Assembly (NCBI RefSeq): GCF_945859705.1
Contig: NC_079136.1
Location: forward strand, 85,498,867 to 85,562,866
Reading direction: 5' to 3'
Source: Episyrphus balteatus
Taxonomy: Eukaryota > Arthropoda > Insecta > Diptera > Syrphidae
Length of the DNA stretch: 64,000 nucleotides
The position numbers and the translations under genes are program-made. Every line of letters starts with the position of its first letter. The first letter of the stretch is position 1. The notes below the pieces were generated by a model, which worked only from the letters and a program-made list of their open reading frames with translations, was not told where the DNA came from and ran no database searches. This document shows, one piece after another, positions 24,226 through 36,530 of this stretch.

Positions 24226-25134
24226 GGGGAAGTGGGGGCAAGACCGCCCACTTAGTGTTTGACTGTCTTAAAAACCAATAAAAGCATCTTTTAAATAGAA
24301 TAAAGTTTTTATTCATTTAGTTTAATGTTTTTTGCAGAAACTCTCATTATTATAAAAAAAAAATAAAAAAATACTGAACAAAAGATAATAAGTTTTGAAA
24401 AAGTATTAAATAAAAAACCGTCTTGCCCCCACATGGGGGTAAGACCACCCTATCAAATTTTGTTGGTAGAAAGACCGTTTCTATTGTTTTAAAAGCAGCC
24501 TATTTGTAATAATAACACAATTATGCTATATTTTCATTAGTTCTCACTCCAGCACAAGCTTTTTGGTACCACATTTTGCACCTGATCCAACAATACTTTG
24601 GATTGGATCAAGAAAACAGTTGCAGATAGAAGGTACAAATACAATCTGCAAAGTCCTCTTCATCAGAATCATCTTTTTGGAAGATTTAACGGTGAACTTC
24701 TTTTTTCACTTTGTTTAAGCTACCAGAGCTTCCAATTTCGCCCATGGGCGGTCTTGCCCCAGTCATATCATATTTGATGTTCTGTATTATATATTTTTTT
24801 TTAATTTATCTTTATGACTCCTTCTTTCGCAGAAAATAGGTACTTTTTAATATTCACTGTCTATTATAAAAAAAGAAAAAGTTAAAAATTTTAATTATTT
24901 CAGTGTCAAAAATACAACTAACTTTTCACATTAACGATAGCAATTTGATGAAAAATCACAAAATTTACCGTAACTCTTCGGGGTCTTAACCGAAATTGCT
25001 AAAACTTACAGACGTGATCGATCGTACCAAAGGGCACCTATTTTATATTGCAAGTGTTGCCAATTTAACTTTTTTCATACAACATAGCACAAAAACCGTC
25101 ATGCCCCCATAGGTGGTCTTGCCCCCACTTCCCC
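24226..25134. mobile_element. GGGGAAGTGGGGGCAAG MITE, long version
   Basis: Same ends as 9774-10037 (GGGGAAGTGGGGGCAAGACC and GGTCTTGCCCCCACTTCCCC), flanked by TA at 24224-24225 and 25135-25136. It is 909 bp, about 650 bp longer than the other copy. The extra middle contains further GTCTTGCCCCCACATGGGGG and GGGCGGTCTTGCCCC words, so the terminal motif is repeated internally. No open frame. Confidence 0.85.
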
Positions 25135-25643
25135 TATATCCCCTATATTTTTAGAGATTTCTTAAATATATGTTTTTTTTTTTAATTGCGCCATTTGAAT
25201 ACAAAAACAAATATATTAAATATATATCTTTATAAGAAAAAACTTTTAAGCTTATTTTTGTTGGAATTGAACACTTAGTAAAGAAGCTGCGAAATAATAT
25301 GCGAAGAAAAAAAATCATTTTTTCATAAAAAATCGTTTTTTTCCTAACAACTTCAACCGATATTTTTTATATATATATTTTTTTATATTTCTCAAAAAGT
25401 ATTTACTCAATTAACTTCAAATAAACATCAAATTCAAGGAGTATATTTTAGCTTTCCAAAAAGGTAAAGGACATTATAATATGCTTTTGTTTTTTGTTTA
25501 ATTTTTTTCCCCCATTCTGAGTCAAATGTATATATAATATATGTATAATGCCTGTAACTCAAAAAAGGGATCAGGTACTATTTTGAAATTTACAAATTTG
25601 GAATCCTGAGATCATTTCGAACAAATCTTCATCATTACTTGAA

Positions 25644-25880
25644 TCGTTTATTTCAGAAACGACATAAGTCCATGAGCATAAACTTTTCAGGAGCAACAAA
25701 AAACTGTTTTTTACTTAAAATTCCACAACACTTCAAATTTAGAGTATGCCGAGTTATAATCTAGCCTAAGATGCATTTAGAAACCTTTAAAATATAAACT
25801 TTTTTTTAGGTCTTTGCTAGTTTTTAAGCCTTTAAAGTCGGTGGACTTATGTCGTTTCTGAAATAAACGAAATTTTTGTG
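25644..25880. repeat. Inverted repeat around CGACATAAGTCCA
   Basis: CGTTTATTTCAGAAACGACA (about 25646) is mirrored by TGTCGTTTCTGAAATAAACG (about 25850). A third partial copy, CTGTTTCTGAAATAAACG, lies near 26418. The arms are about 35 bp. Class unknown. Confidence 0.7.
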
Positions 25881-25904
25881 GTAAAACTTTTGTTTTTATT
25901 AAGC

Positions 25905-26265
25905 TATAGTTTTGGAACCCTACTTTCGATTTTAATAAATTAAATAGCAGTAGTAGCAGTAGAGTAAATCTTTACCTTTTTATAGATGTATAACTTAAAG
26001 GCTTGCGTGTCATGATGTTTGCCAAAATAATTTAAAACTGGTAAAATGTCATATTATTCAAGAGTTAAAAATGCTGCCACCACCAGAAATCTGGCTATAA
26101 CTTTTGAATCCTGAGTACAATTTTAATGAATTTAATAGATATAGAAAGAGTAATTCTTTACCTTTTTATAGATATATAACAAAAAGGGGTGCGTGTCAAG
26201 ATTGCTGCCAAAATAATTTAAAACTGGTAAAAAGTCATGTATTAACAGTCAAAAATGTTGTCACC
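25905..26265. repeat. Tandem duplication, period about 185 bp
   Basis: TTTACCTTTTTATAGATGTA (25972) to AAACTGGTAAAATGTCAT is repeated as TTTACCTTTTTATAGATATA (26158) to AAACTGGTAAAAAGTCAT. Both are preceded by a run reading TTTTGGAACCCT/TTTTGAATCCTG with AATTAAATAG-like text. Two diverged units. Confidence 0.7.
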
Positions 26266-28804
26266 GGGTGAAAATTTTCCATATATTTTGAACCCTTTTC
26301 TTTCAGTTTTCGTATTTTGGGGGGTCTGACATACTTAATTTTTTTTCAGAAGATGAATAACTATACATAAATGAGAAATTTCAAAAAAAAAAATTTTGGA
26401 AAAAGTGGACTTATGCTGTTTCTGAAATAAACGATTCACTTTTGGAATCCATTTTTATAAAACCTGCCGCGTTTTCAAGACCACCGTGAACCACCAGTGA
26501 CCATTGTATGCACAGGAGAATTAAGTTGAATAAAGTGTTTTAAGCATCGTTAGTTTCTACTTTAAGACCCTAACAAAGTTAATATGTAATGAGATCACAT
26601 TTATGGAAAGGGGCGATATGCCAGGACCTGCGTACAATTTTATCAACAAAAGTTCTAATTGTATATTTTATAAAAAGTAAAAGAAACACGAATGTACAGA
26701 AAGTTCCCTAGAATCATTAAATAATTTCTTTACAAAATCAGCAAAAAAAAAAAACAAAACCTCGGAATTATTCAAGTTGGTTTAGTGGTACTGGGCCATT
26801 TGGATGTGCATTTTAAATGGAAATTTAGGACCTAGTCCTTTTCCCTAAGGAACTATAATAACCGCCGATCAGAAATGCAAAATGTTTTTTTTTTATTATT
26901 TTTTCGAATATAGTTCCATGGATTGTTCTCATAAGTTGATATAAGTTTACGTCGTCAACTGGAAAAGTGCAAAAATATCCTTAGTCACATAGAAAGAGCC
27001 TTTATTATTCTTTCAAATTATTCAAACATTTAAATTATTTTTTCTCTATAATAACTTTTATTCGACAATTTCAAATATGTACATTTTGAAATAGTTCCAC
27101 ATTTTGCATTTGAATTTTCAATACTCCCATGTCACCAAGAGCTTTTTGTATTTTTTTTTTTTTTTTTTGTTAAATTCATAAGCAACTTTATAACTTAAGA
27201 ATGCAGCAGCCATGCATAAAAAGCATGCAACAATACCAAAAAGCCCCCCATCGCACAAATGTTTGAATTTCTTAAAATTAAATTCTTAACCAAACAAAAA
27301 AGTTGTGCTTCCTTCTTTAAATAGTTTCCTTGCAAACAAAACATCTATCAAAAGACTTGAAACAAAGCATTCGTCTTTGTCACCGTGACAGGATTACTTC
27401 TCCCCAACCCCCGCCCCCTGCTGGCTAAAACAAAAACAAACAAAACAAAATAAAAAAAAAAAACTGCTATGTGGCCTAGAAAATCCAAACATTTTTGCGA
27501 AACTCACTTAACCCATGTATAGAAAACTCCATAAGCAAAAATGTGGCATGAAGTAAAAGTAACCAAAAGAAGAAGAAGTTTTTGGCTTTAAGAAGAAATG
27601 CGAAAATGTCTTAATCTGTGTCATGTGAACATTTTATTCTTATAATGTCCCCTTTTGGAAAAGTTTTCGCATCATAAGACGATGTACATAATCTTTGTTG
27701 GATGTTTTTTTTTGTCATTCAAGAAATTGAAGGAAAAGTACTATCTTATATCTTTTGAGTGTAAATTTCTAAAAATTATAATTCTACTTTCAAAAAAAAA
27801 AAATTAAGAAGAAAAAATATAGCAAAAAGATTACGATCTGCATACTGAATACTCAATCATGAACTGTCACGAATTTTTCTCCCAATTCCTTCGTACGTGT
27901 TTGAACTATTTAATTCTAAATTCAAGGGGGATTCGCAAAAAATAATCTTTTAAATATATTAACGCAGCGACGTTATGTGTCTTAGCAACACCATTTTAAG
28001 AGAAAGTTATACGATGGCGGCGTCAAAGAGGATACATACTTCCAAAGACAGTAGTAAAGGTGTTGAGATTTGGAAAAGACAAGTTTAAAGCTTTATCATC
28101 AGTTTTTTTTTTTTAATTATTTTGCTCGTCGAAGTGTTGAACATTTAAGCAAATTTGGTGTCATATTTCTTAAAAATTTTAGAGTTTGACGCTATTGGTT
28201 TGGCTCTTGCGATTGAAACATAGTCAATTTGTATTTATAAGAGCAAAGAACAATCAATGTAACCCGACTGAATTCAATTTATGTTACATCGATAACAAAT
28301 TGAGTGGGTATATGAATTTCAAATTATATACATATTTAAATAGTCACGGTGGCGTATGTGTAACCTTATTTTGTGAATTCCTAGAAAAACTTTCATTTCA
28401 CAGAAAAATACAATTTTTGAACCTTGAAATTTGTGGTATCCGACAAAAAAAATTATAGCGCCATGTTTCGGATCATTTTTTCATGACCAACAGTTTTTTT
28501 TTTTTTTTTTTCAAAGTCAAAATATCTTATCAAACAAAAACTGTTTATTCGAAAAAAATTTTCAGTTTCACCGCTATCTTAATAACTTATTTTGAAAATC
28601 TCTTTCAAAACGTTTGTAATAAATATAAAATACACAGCGAATAACTGAAATAGAAGTCTTTTTTTCATTTTCTGTACAAAAATGTCATTTAAAACATTCG
28701 TGAGGGAAGGTTTCCAGTTATTTTGAATGCACACTTTCTTGTATTTATTGAATATTAAGTTACCTATTAGTAGAGTAACAATAAAGCTCAAAAAAGACAA
28801 TTAA

Positions 28805-29590
28805 GAGGTATTTTTCTCGTTTCTGTCCCGTTTTCGAGTTATGGCGGTTTATATGATTTTTGTTCTCTTTTCTCTTAACTGGAGTTATCTTTGCCAAACT
28901 ACGTCTGATTCCAAATATTTTTTTACAACCAATCAAGAATTTATTACAGTTTTAGTTTGTCCCAAAGCATTTTTTTTTCTTACGATAACCGTTTTTCCGC
29001 AATTTTGCATTAAACCCAATTTTCTTCGTTTATTAAGTTGTTTTTTTTTGCACTTTCATATAATTTTATAAAAAAAAAAAAAAAAAAAAACAGGTCAATG
29101 AATATTAATTTTGTTCACTTAATATTAAAGCCCAGTTTATTTTGTTAAAAAAAATAAGTATTTTTTTTTCATAAAAAAGACTACTGAAAGTAATTTTAAA
29201 AAATAAACAAACTGAGTGAATTTAAAAAAAAAATAGTTTTTAAATAAAAAATTAATTTAAATGAATGAAAAACTTTTTCTGAGCTATTGTGGTTAAGAAA
29301 AGAATAAATAGATAAAGCTCAGAAGAAGTTTTAATTCATTTTAATTAATTTTGTATTTAAAATTTTTTTTTTTAATTCACTCAGTTTGTTTATTTTTTTA
29401 ATTATTTCAGTAGTCGTTTTTAAGAAAAAAAAAGCTGCAAAAAATTCTTGATTGGTTGCAAAAAAAATCTTTCGAATCAGACGTAGTTTGACAAAGATAA
29501 GGCCAGTTAAGGGAATAGAGAGCAAAAATCTTATAAAACGTCAAACTCAAAAATGGGACGAAAACGAGAAAATTACATCGTAAGTTTTTC
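28805..29590. mobile_element. Palindromic repeat, about 790 bp
   Basis: The left-arm block GCCAAACTACGTCTGATTCC (28891) is the complement of the GAATCAGACGTAGTTTGAC block (29475). CAATCAAGAATT is mirrored by AATTCTTGATTGGTTG, and the inner GACTACTGAAAGTAATT/AATTATTTCAGTAGTCG and AAACAAACTGAGTGAATTT pairs continue to a centre near 29290. Outer ends and target duplication were not found. Confidence 0.72.
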
Positions 29591-30435
29591 GACTTAAAAT
29601 TACCTTAGGAATCCATGGTTTTCGTTTTTGGCGGTGACTGTGGGGCACCCTGTCTATTCAAGGTTTGTAGAATTATGTGCTTTTCGATAGCTTTCATTTT
29701 TTTTTTTTTTGAAATTTGCATTCGAAAAAAACGATATTTTACACAATTGACTTTGAAAAACTTATGATGTCGATATTGCAAATTTAAACATTATTAGGTT
29801 TTATATCCTTTTACTCGCTCCCTGTGCATGTCCTTATGTCCTTTTACTCGCATATTTTGTTGTGTTTAAAGATTCTACTAAATGTAAAGTGGTTCGGTAC
29901 TCAAAGCTTTTTTTTTAGCTAATTTTTTAGCAATACTACAATTTTTTATAAATATACTTTAGTTGTTAAGTTTATACTTTTTTCGATCAAAAAATCAAGT
30001 ATGCATTTGAATTCTCGTTTAAGGAATAATATTTTTTTTTTAAATTATTTTATTCTCGTCAATTTTTAATATCAAATCATCCAAAAAGTTTTTCATTTAA
30101 AAATTGCATAATATAAACAATATATACATAGTACAAATTCAAGGCTAAAAAATAAAAGGTAACCTATTTTCATATTTTTAATCATCATTAATCATTTTTA
30201 AGTTGATTCGGTTAAAAAATAAGTTGTCATTATCGAACACCTCTCCAGAGGTATCTATGTATGTACATTATGTACTTTCAAAGCTCAAAAAAGCCATACA
30301 CAATACATAAGATTTGTATCAAATAAATGGATTATACCATTCAATTGCATTAATACATACTAACGTATGTATCTGTAATCACATTAAATGAATTTTATAT
30401 TTCTTCTTCTCTTTTTTTTTTCTATTTCTTTTTAG

Positions 30436-30690
30436 ATTGATGGTGTTGTCATTCGACCAGGACATTCAAATCTTGATATCGATGATTTAGTAACAAGAAA
30501 TCCAAAACGACCACCCGAAAGTAGTGCGGGCCATTATGATGTTCTTTTTGGCGTTGTCACTGGCGAAGCAATTTGGCGGTTTAGTGCGCATGATATACAA
30601 AATGGCTTCGAGGGAGAAAGACGTGATAAAATTATTCGAACATACGTCCGGAATGCCTACAATTATCATTTAAATGAGATTTTCTACACG
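30436..30690 (+). CDS. Nlg: Neuroligin coding exon 5
   Basis: Residues 354-438, in phase 0 at both ends. IDGVVIRPGHSNLDIDDLVT is followed by a short polar linker (RNPKRPPESSAG, 374-385) and then HYDVLFGVVTGEAIWRFSAH. Glu397 in GVVTGE lies where active cholinesterases have the acid of the triad; neuroligins often keep this residue although the serine is lost. NGFEGERRDKIIRTYVRNAY and LNEIFYT complete the exon. The polar linker may be species-variable, because it sits in a surface loop. Acceptor CTTTTTAG to 30435, donor GTAAGT at 30691. Confidence 0.93.
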
Positions 30691-32156
30691 GTAAGTACTA
30701 TAATATACAAAAATTGTGGATGGATTACTGTAATTATATATGTATGTACCCAGAGCGCAAAGTTATAGTTAATGTTACATAAGTACCTACCCACTTTAAC
30801 ATTCGTGTTTTTTTTTTTTTTTTTTTTTTTGTAAATGACCAATATACCATGGCCTAAACCCAGTGATTTTGTGGTATGTTTATAGAATGGGAAATAATAT
30901 TAAATGGGGGTCAAGAAGAGACACCCCCTAATAATGGACACGTAAATGACCCTTTTATTTCGACTTAATTTTATATTACCTACTATATGGTTCGCGTGCT
31001 TTGTAGAGCTCATGAAATATTTCGTTTGTTTGCGACTTAACAAGCTGTTGGTTTGGTATCGATATAAACAATGTTTAGGGAATTCTATTTTATGGGAGCA
31101 GAAAACCCTCCACAATAAATCCAAAAGTGATAATAATTATTTTTGTTTTGTTTTTATGTTTCTGTATAACGCTAACCAGATATAAGTGGACTTAAAGTGG
31201 TTAAAAGCAGGTATTAAACCCCCTTTTTTATTGATGTTTTATTATTTTTCGTTTTATCAAACTGCAAGTAAATAATTTGACCGAAAACCTCTAGAAAAAT
31301 TGGGTTCAACTTCTCAAAATTAGTGATTAGTGGAATTGAAGCTAGGTGTAGTTTTAACTACATAATACGAAAATTCTTCAAATAAAAATCCGTTTTTTTT
31401 TTTTTTTGTTTGATAAGCTTGACCAATAAAAAGTTTTGAAGTTAATAATTGATAACACTGAGTAAGACAAACAAAAAATACTCCGTCGGATACCTATCAT
31501 GTTTTGTTAGGCTTGTCGCACTGATTACAAATTCTTTTACACTCCCATAATATGGATTAAATTGCGAATTTTACCCAAATGATATTTTCTACCATATGAT
31601 TTTTTTATTCGCCAAAAACTCTCTAATATAAAAAGTCTTTTGCTCATAACTCACAACGAGTGAAAATTAAAACGGGACGCAGGGCAATGTTTTATGCCCC
31701 ACATGAGTAGGAAATAACTGCACAGTTTCAGTGTGGACCTGCGTATAACTGAATTGAGACAAAAATGATTTATTATCTTGGATTTAAGGATTTCGCACCT
31801 GACAGAAACCAAAGTCGATTTATTGTGTGGGGGACCAAGCTAACAATCAGATAATGGACTTTGTCCAACCTTACTGTTACTTAAAATCACAGTATAAGGT
31901 AAAAGTTAAAATTATGTTAGGAGTTATTTCCCGCTGATATGCTTTTATTTTTTGGTTTTGAAAAATGTACCAAGATGGGAACTGCAATTATTATTCTGTA
32001 TTCCAAAATTTTGAATATAAGTCAAAAAATCCGAACCTAATTCTGTATTCGATTATTCTACTTTTTTTACTGTTCGGAATTTTCAAACTTTGAAAAGTCA
32101 GGATTTAAAAATTATTTTAATTCGTTCGAGTTGGAAATTAAAATAGTACCTACAAG

Positions 32157-32817
32157 CAGCGATGCCAACTGAGGCATAATTATGCCTTTTAGGCATAATT
32201 TTATTAGCGTAGGCATTGAGGCTTATTTTTTGACAAAAAGGCATAATTTTTTCATTCCACTCTTGATTTATGTTTTAAAAGTTTCTTATAATTTTTTGAA
32301 TATTTTGATAAAAAAAAAAAACATAAAATTAATATACTACATATATTTTAAATAAAAGTTGTTCGAAATTTTATTTACAGAATTCGTTTTTACCATTTAA
32401 CTCTTGGTAGGGTTTAATTTTTCGAAGAATTGTGTGCACACTTATCAATTTTACTTGAAAAGAATATGCAAAAAGCGATTTTGTTGCTATAAAAAGGTCT
32501 AAAACGCTTGCAAATATGCTATTATTTCTTATTGGTAAAAAAAACTGGTCGCTAATTTCTTCCTGTTGTGTAAAGCAATGTATTAGTTCCCTTGAAAAAT
32601 TCCTTTCGAAGAAAATAAGTTACAATTTCGTGACAAATAAGTGGCCTAAATGTATAAGTTAATTAATTAAACATTTTGTTTTGTGTACTTGCACTTTTTG
32701 TATATAATTTTTCAAACATAAACTCAGAAATCTAAATTGAGGCATAATTTATTTGAAAAGGCATAATTTTTTTTTTCAAGTGAGGCATAATTTTGAGTGA
32801 ATGGGTTGGCAACGCTG
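32157..32817. mobile_element. hAT-like MITE with GGCATAATT internal repeats
   Basis: Ends CAGCGATGCCAAC and GTTGGCAACGCTG are inverted repeats with one mismatch. CCTACAAG (32149-32156) and CCTACAGG (32818-32825) form an 8-bp target duplication with one mismatch, as expected for hAT elements. Near both ends the word AGGCATAATT recurs (about five copies on the left, three on the right). No transposase frame. The right duplication overlaps the first bases of the next element, showing that this one inserted into its edge. Confidence 0.82.
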
Positions 32818-32821
32818 CCTA

Positions 32822-34521
32822 CAGGTAAAATAGGCATTTATAAAATAAAAAATTGTTACACTCATGAAACTTGGCAAAAAGTTTGCTTTTGAGATAAGAA
32901 TCAAGGATAAAAAAGTTGGGTGGAAGGATGTTTTTTGCGGACAAGAGGGAAAGGGTGAAGTTCAAAAATATAGTTGTAATGCAAAAAAATGTGTGTATAA
33001 TATCATCATATGACACATGTTTTTAAGGTATTTTTTGATGCTGAATCTAATGACATAAAAAAATATCTACAATTGCTCTAAGAAAAGTTATTGCCGATTA
33101 AAAACCAGAGTGCTTGTTTTTTGACCTCAACAGGTTAAATATAACCGAAGCCAATGTGAAAAACATGCTACACAAAATGCTACAAAAAGTTCTTAAAAAT
33201 ATTTTTGGTGAGAGGGTGTTTTTTTGATGGGTTGAGTTATGTGCGAGAAAGGTATCATAACAGCTGTCTTAAATTTTATTAATTAAAACTTGGTGAAAAG
33301 CTTTTAGTTTGTACAAGAATTAGAATCTATAAAGTGTACAAAATTATCTTGGGTGAAAGGGTGTTTTTTTTTTTAAAGAAATGATGAAATTCGGAATATT
33401 CAATTCATCAAATTTCATTAGGGTGACCTATAATTTTTTTCACTCAAAAAAACACCCTTTTAACCATGAAATTCTTATAGACACTTTAGATTCTTGTTTC
33501 TTATCTCAAAAGTAACATAATTCCTGAATTTCAATAGGCTACCACTAATAAGTACCTATTACTCTAGTATTGCACACTTTCCCAAATACACCCATATTTT
33601 CTCTACACCTAAAAAAAACACCCTTTCACATGAAAATTTTTTTTAATTTTACTTTATTCGTAATTCAAAAGGAAAAGACAACATTTTTAGTAAATTTCGT
33701 AGGGGTAACTTTTATACCATTTATTTAATCGGACTTATCGCGAATTTCCCTTATTTCCCAAAAAAAAAAAAAAGCACCCTTTCACCAAAATATTTTTATA
33801 GATTACTTAGATTCTTGGTTTCTGTTTTAAATCAATCATTTATACCAATTTTCATTGGTGTAATCATTTTTTCACAGTTTTTGGGGTACTTATTCCAAAT
33901 TTCATAATTTCTTTAAATAAAAACACCCTTTCACTCAAGATAATTTTATACACTTTATAGATTCTTAATTCTTTTACCAACCAAAAGCTTTTCACCTAGT
34001 TTTAAAAATTAATAAAATTTAAGTCAGCTGTTATGATAAATTTCTCACAAATAACTTAACCCATCAAAAAAACACCCTTTCACCAAAAATATTTTTAAGA
34101 ACTTTTTGGGTACATTGTCCCTGATTTATCTCAAACCTTTGTCTCGAATTTCATCAGTGTAGCATGTTTTTCACATGGGTTTCGGTTTCCTGTTGAAGTC
34201 AAAAAACAACCACCCTGGTTTTTAATCGGCAATAACTTTTCTAAGAGCAATCGTAGATATTGACTTTTTTTATGTCATTAGATTCAGCATCAAAAAATAC
34301 CTTAAAAACATGTGTCATATGATGATATTTCACACACAAGTTTTTGCACTATATTTTTGAGATTCACCCCCTCTTGTCCGCAAAAAACACCCTTCCACCC
34401 AATTTTTGTATAGACTTTTTTTATCCTTGATTCTTATCCCAAAAGCAAACTTTTTGCCAGGTTTCATGAGTGTAACAATTTTTTTTTTATTTGTTGATTT
34501 TATGTATTACTATTTTACCTG
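32822..34521. mobile_element. 1.7-kb palindromic element, ends CAGGTAAAATAG
   Basis: CAGGTAAAATAG at 32822 is mirrored by CTATTTTACCTG at 34521, with TA on both sides (32820-32821, 34522-34523). The left arm (TGTTACACTCATGAAACTTG, GAGTGCTTGTTTTTTG, GGTATTTTTTGATGCTGAAT) reappears inverted in the right arm (CAAGTTTCATGAGTGTAACA-like at about 34458, ATTCAGCATCAAAAAATACC at 34282). The motif GTGAAAGGGTGTTTTTTT or its complement is scattered through both arms about ten times. No coding frame. Confidence 0.85.
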
Positions 34522-35591
34522 TACTAAAATACATACAAATCTTATTCAAAACGAAATTTGGCACTTAAAGAATTATGACCGAAACTAAGTCAATCTGCTT
34601 CTCATACAATTTTACTAAACGAAAATTTTATTTGTTAAAATTCTGCTTTATTTATTTCTCTTTTTAAATTCTGCTTTTTAAAAATCTAATGGCTGAAAAT
34701 AAGTTTTTTATAGCATTTGAGTAGGGTTGCCAAGTACTTTTTTTTTATTTTAGAGATGACAACTGTTATTTTTGTTTATATAGAAAAGAGTCTCGTCTTT
34801 AACTTTATCAAATATCACTCAATTTGAGCTTTTGGCTGACTGCTCATTTTTGGAGATATGGCTTCATAAAATTTTTACTTGCCATAATCTAATGCTTGTA
34901 ATTGTACAAGTAACATCACATTTTTTAATGCGTAAATTTTATGAATAAACTCTTGCGTCTTAGATCGATAAAAAAAATATAAAAAGTGCCATAAAACCAT
35001 CACTTATTTATTTACATATGTTTACAATGAGAAGTTTCTCAAAAAGAGTGGTCACTGTAAAATTGTAATTCAGCATTAAAAACTGTTCGTTTCGAAATTT
35101 TTACATCTAGGTACTTATCCAAACTTCTATTAGGTCCTTACTTGTTGTACATATACAATAAATAACCAAACTATCTCCCAAACGATATGAAAATAACAAA
35201 CTCACTTTGAACGTTACCAAAATTGAAATTATGTTTAGTTAAATTCCTCCAGAATAACCACACTTGAAAGAAAAACAAAAAACACCAAATGGTTTTTTAA
35301 ATTGCATGTCACAAATTTTGAAACTTAACAAAAGAGATCCCAAAATAAAATTCAATCTAAAAATGAGATGAAATGAGAAAAACCTGTCCTTAATCACCAT
35401 CACAATAAAGTTAACTCACTTTAATACTGATTGAAAACGATTTAGCCATTCAACCATTCCAAAAAGAATATCCTTCGAAAATATATAACAACAACAAAAA
35501 AAACATACTCATCTCTTCCGGAAATACGATCCTAAGTGCAAAATAATAAATACAAATTATATCTTTTGTGTTACCCCAGGATTATAGCTAT

Positions 35592-35597
35592 TTTATT
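35592..35597 (-). terminator. Possible poly(A) signal of the antisense gene
   Basis: AATAAA on the - strand, 190 bp beyond the TAG stop of the antisense reading frame. In AT-rich DNA the hexamer is common, so this is supporting evidence only. Confidence 0.3.
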
Positions 35598-35786
35598 GAA
35601 CAACCTGTGACACTAATGTGACCATTAACACAAATACGACACATCAACCTAGAGAGAGTAATTACGTTCAAATACCATCACTGTCACCTCAATAACGAGT
35701 TCAAATTTCAAATAAAATTACCAATTAATATCGAATTCGTTTTCATAAATGCTCTCTTTCCTCAAGTTATAGTACACAATACCTAC

Positions 35787-36176
35787 CTATACATATGTAG
35801 GTTTGTTTGTAGATAATAACATCTTAAGTCTTTCATGTCTGCATATTATATATTGTACATGTGGTAATAGAAGGTAGATTGGCCACCATATAAGCAGCAC
35901 TAAGGACAAACACAAACATCTGAACAAAATTTCCCTTTTCTCAACATAATCTTGCAACAAAACCACACATTGTAACACCGCCCAACAAACAAAACCAAAA
36001 TAAATAATACTAAGTAATAATCTTATGTTTATTTGTCGACATAAAATATTTGTAAAACACATTAATGGGGCTCGTTCACTCTGTGCTTTTTGGGGGTAGT
36101 CTTTATTGTCAGTCATACTACCTTCATCCAACCCAGTTTGATTCGGCCTTGTAGTAGGTTTTGGGTATGTGGACAT
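35787..36176 (-). CDS. Nested antisense gene: 129-aa two-helix membrane protein, unknown
   Basis: I do not recognise this protein. It has a polar Pro/Thr/Asp-rich N-terminus (residues 1-37, MSTYPKPTTRPNQTGLDEGS...). Two hydrophobic segments follow (about 53-74, LLLSIIYFGFVCWAVLQCVV, and about 84-104, LCLSLVLLIWWPIYLLLP), separated by a charged turn (QDYVEKRE), and the tail is basic (CRHERLKMLL). This suggests a small integral membrane protein with both termini on the same side. Points in favour of a real gene: varied amino-acid composition unlike the Lys/Phe/Asn-rich chance frames nearby, A at -3 of the start codon, repeat-poor surroundings, TATA-like box upstream, possible 53-bp intron in the leader, and AATAAA downstream. 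It lies wholly within intron 5 on the opposite strand. Expression and homologues are unproven. Confidence 0.5.
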   Translation of the reverse strand: MSTYPKPTTRPNQTGLDEGSMTDNKDYPQKAQSERAPLMCFTNILCRQINIRLLLSIIYFGFVCWAVLQCVVLLQDYVEKREILFRCLCLSLVLLIWWPIYLLLPHVQYIICRHERLKMLLSTNKPTYV

Positions 36177-36211
36177 AGTGCGTACTCATATTAAAGTATA
36201 CAAAGGAGGTC

Positions 36212-36264
36212 CTGACGAATTTCATCAGGATCTTTGATATGAGTTGAGTTTCCGAATGTCTTAC
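36212..36264 (-). other. Possible 53-bp mini-intron in the antisense gene leader
   Basis: On the - strand the donor is CAC/GTAAGA at 36264 and the acceptor is TCGTCAG ending at 36212, with CTGATGA-like branch-site text inside. Introns of 50-65 bp are typical of flies. The start codon lies 35 bases downstream. Only the sequence signals support it. Confidence 0.3.
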
Positions 36265-36530
36265 GTGTGGGTTACATTTCCCTGACACGACACAATAACA
36301 AAAGAGAAAATTCCCTTAAAATCGAAATTTTCCTAAACTCAAATATTATGGCAAAGTAACCATTGCTGTTGCCGTTCTTCGTCGACGTTATAATAAGGAA
36401 ACAAAAAGGACCTACTACATACTTGCTCTTCCAGGAGCTAGCTAGCCTGACTGTCATGGCTGACTGAATGACTGACTGACTGCCTTTGACGTCATGCTAA
36501 GCTCGCAAGCTCTGTGTATAATGTCATGTG

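Larger units (their letters stand above)
21720..30435 (+). other. Neuroligin intron 4
   Basis: 8,716 bp, donor GTAAGT and acceptor CTTTTTAG. The first 180 bp are strikingly G/T-rich (about 21720-21900). Further on are a TCTG-family copy split by a foldback (22570-23440), a GGGG-ended MITE (24226-25134), an inverted repeat (25644-25880), a tandem duplication (25905-26265) and a palindrome (28805-29590). From about 26450 to 28480 I see no supported gene. Confidence 0.85.
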
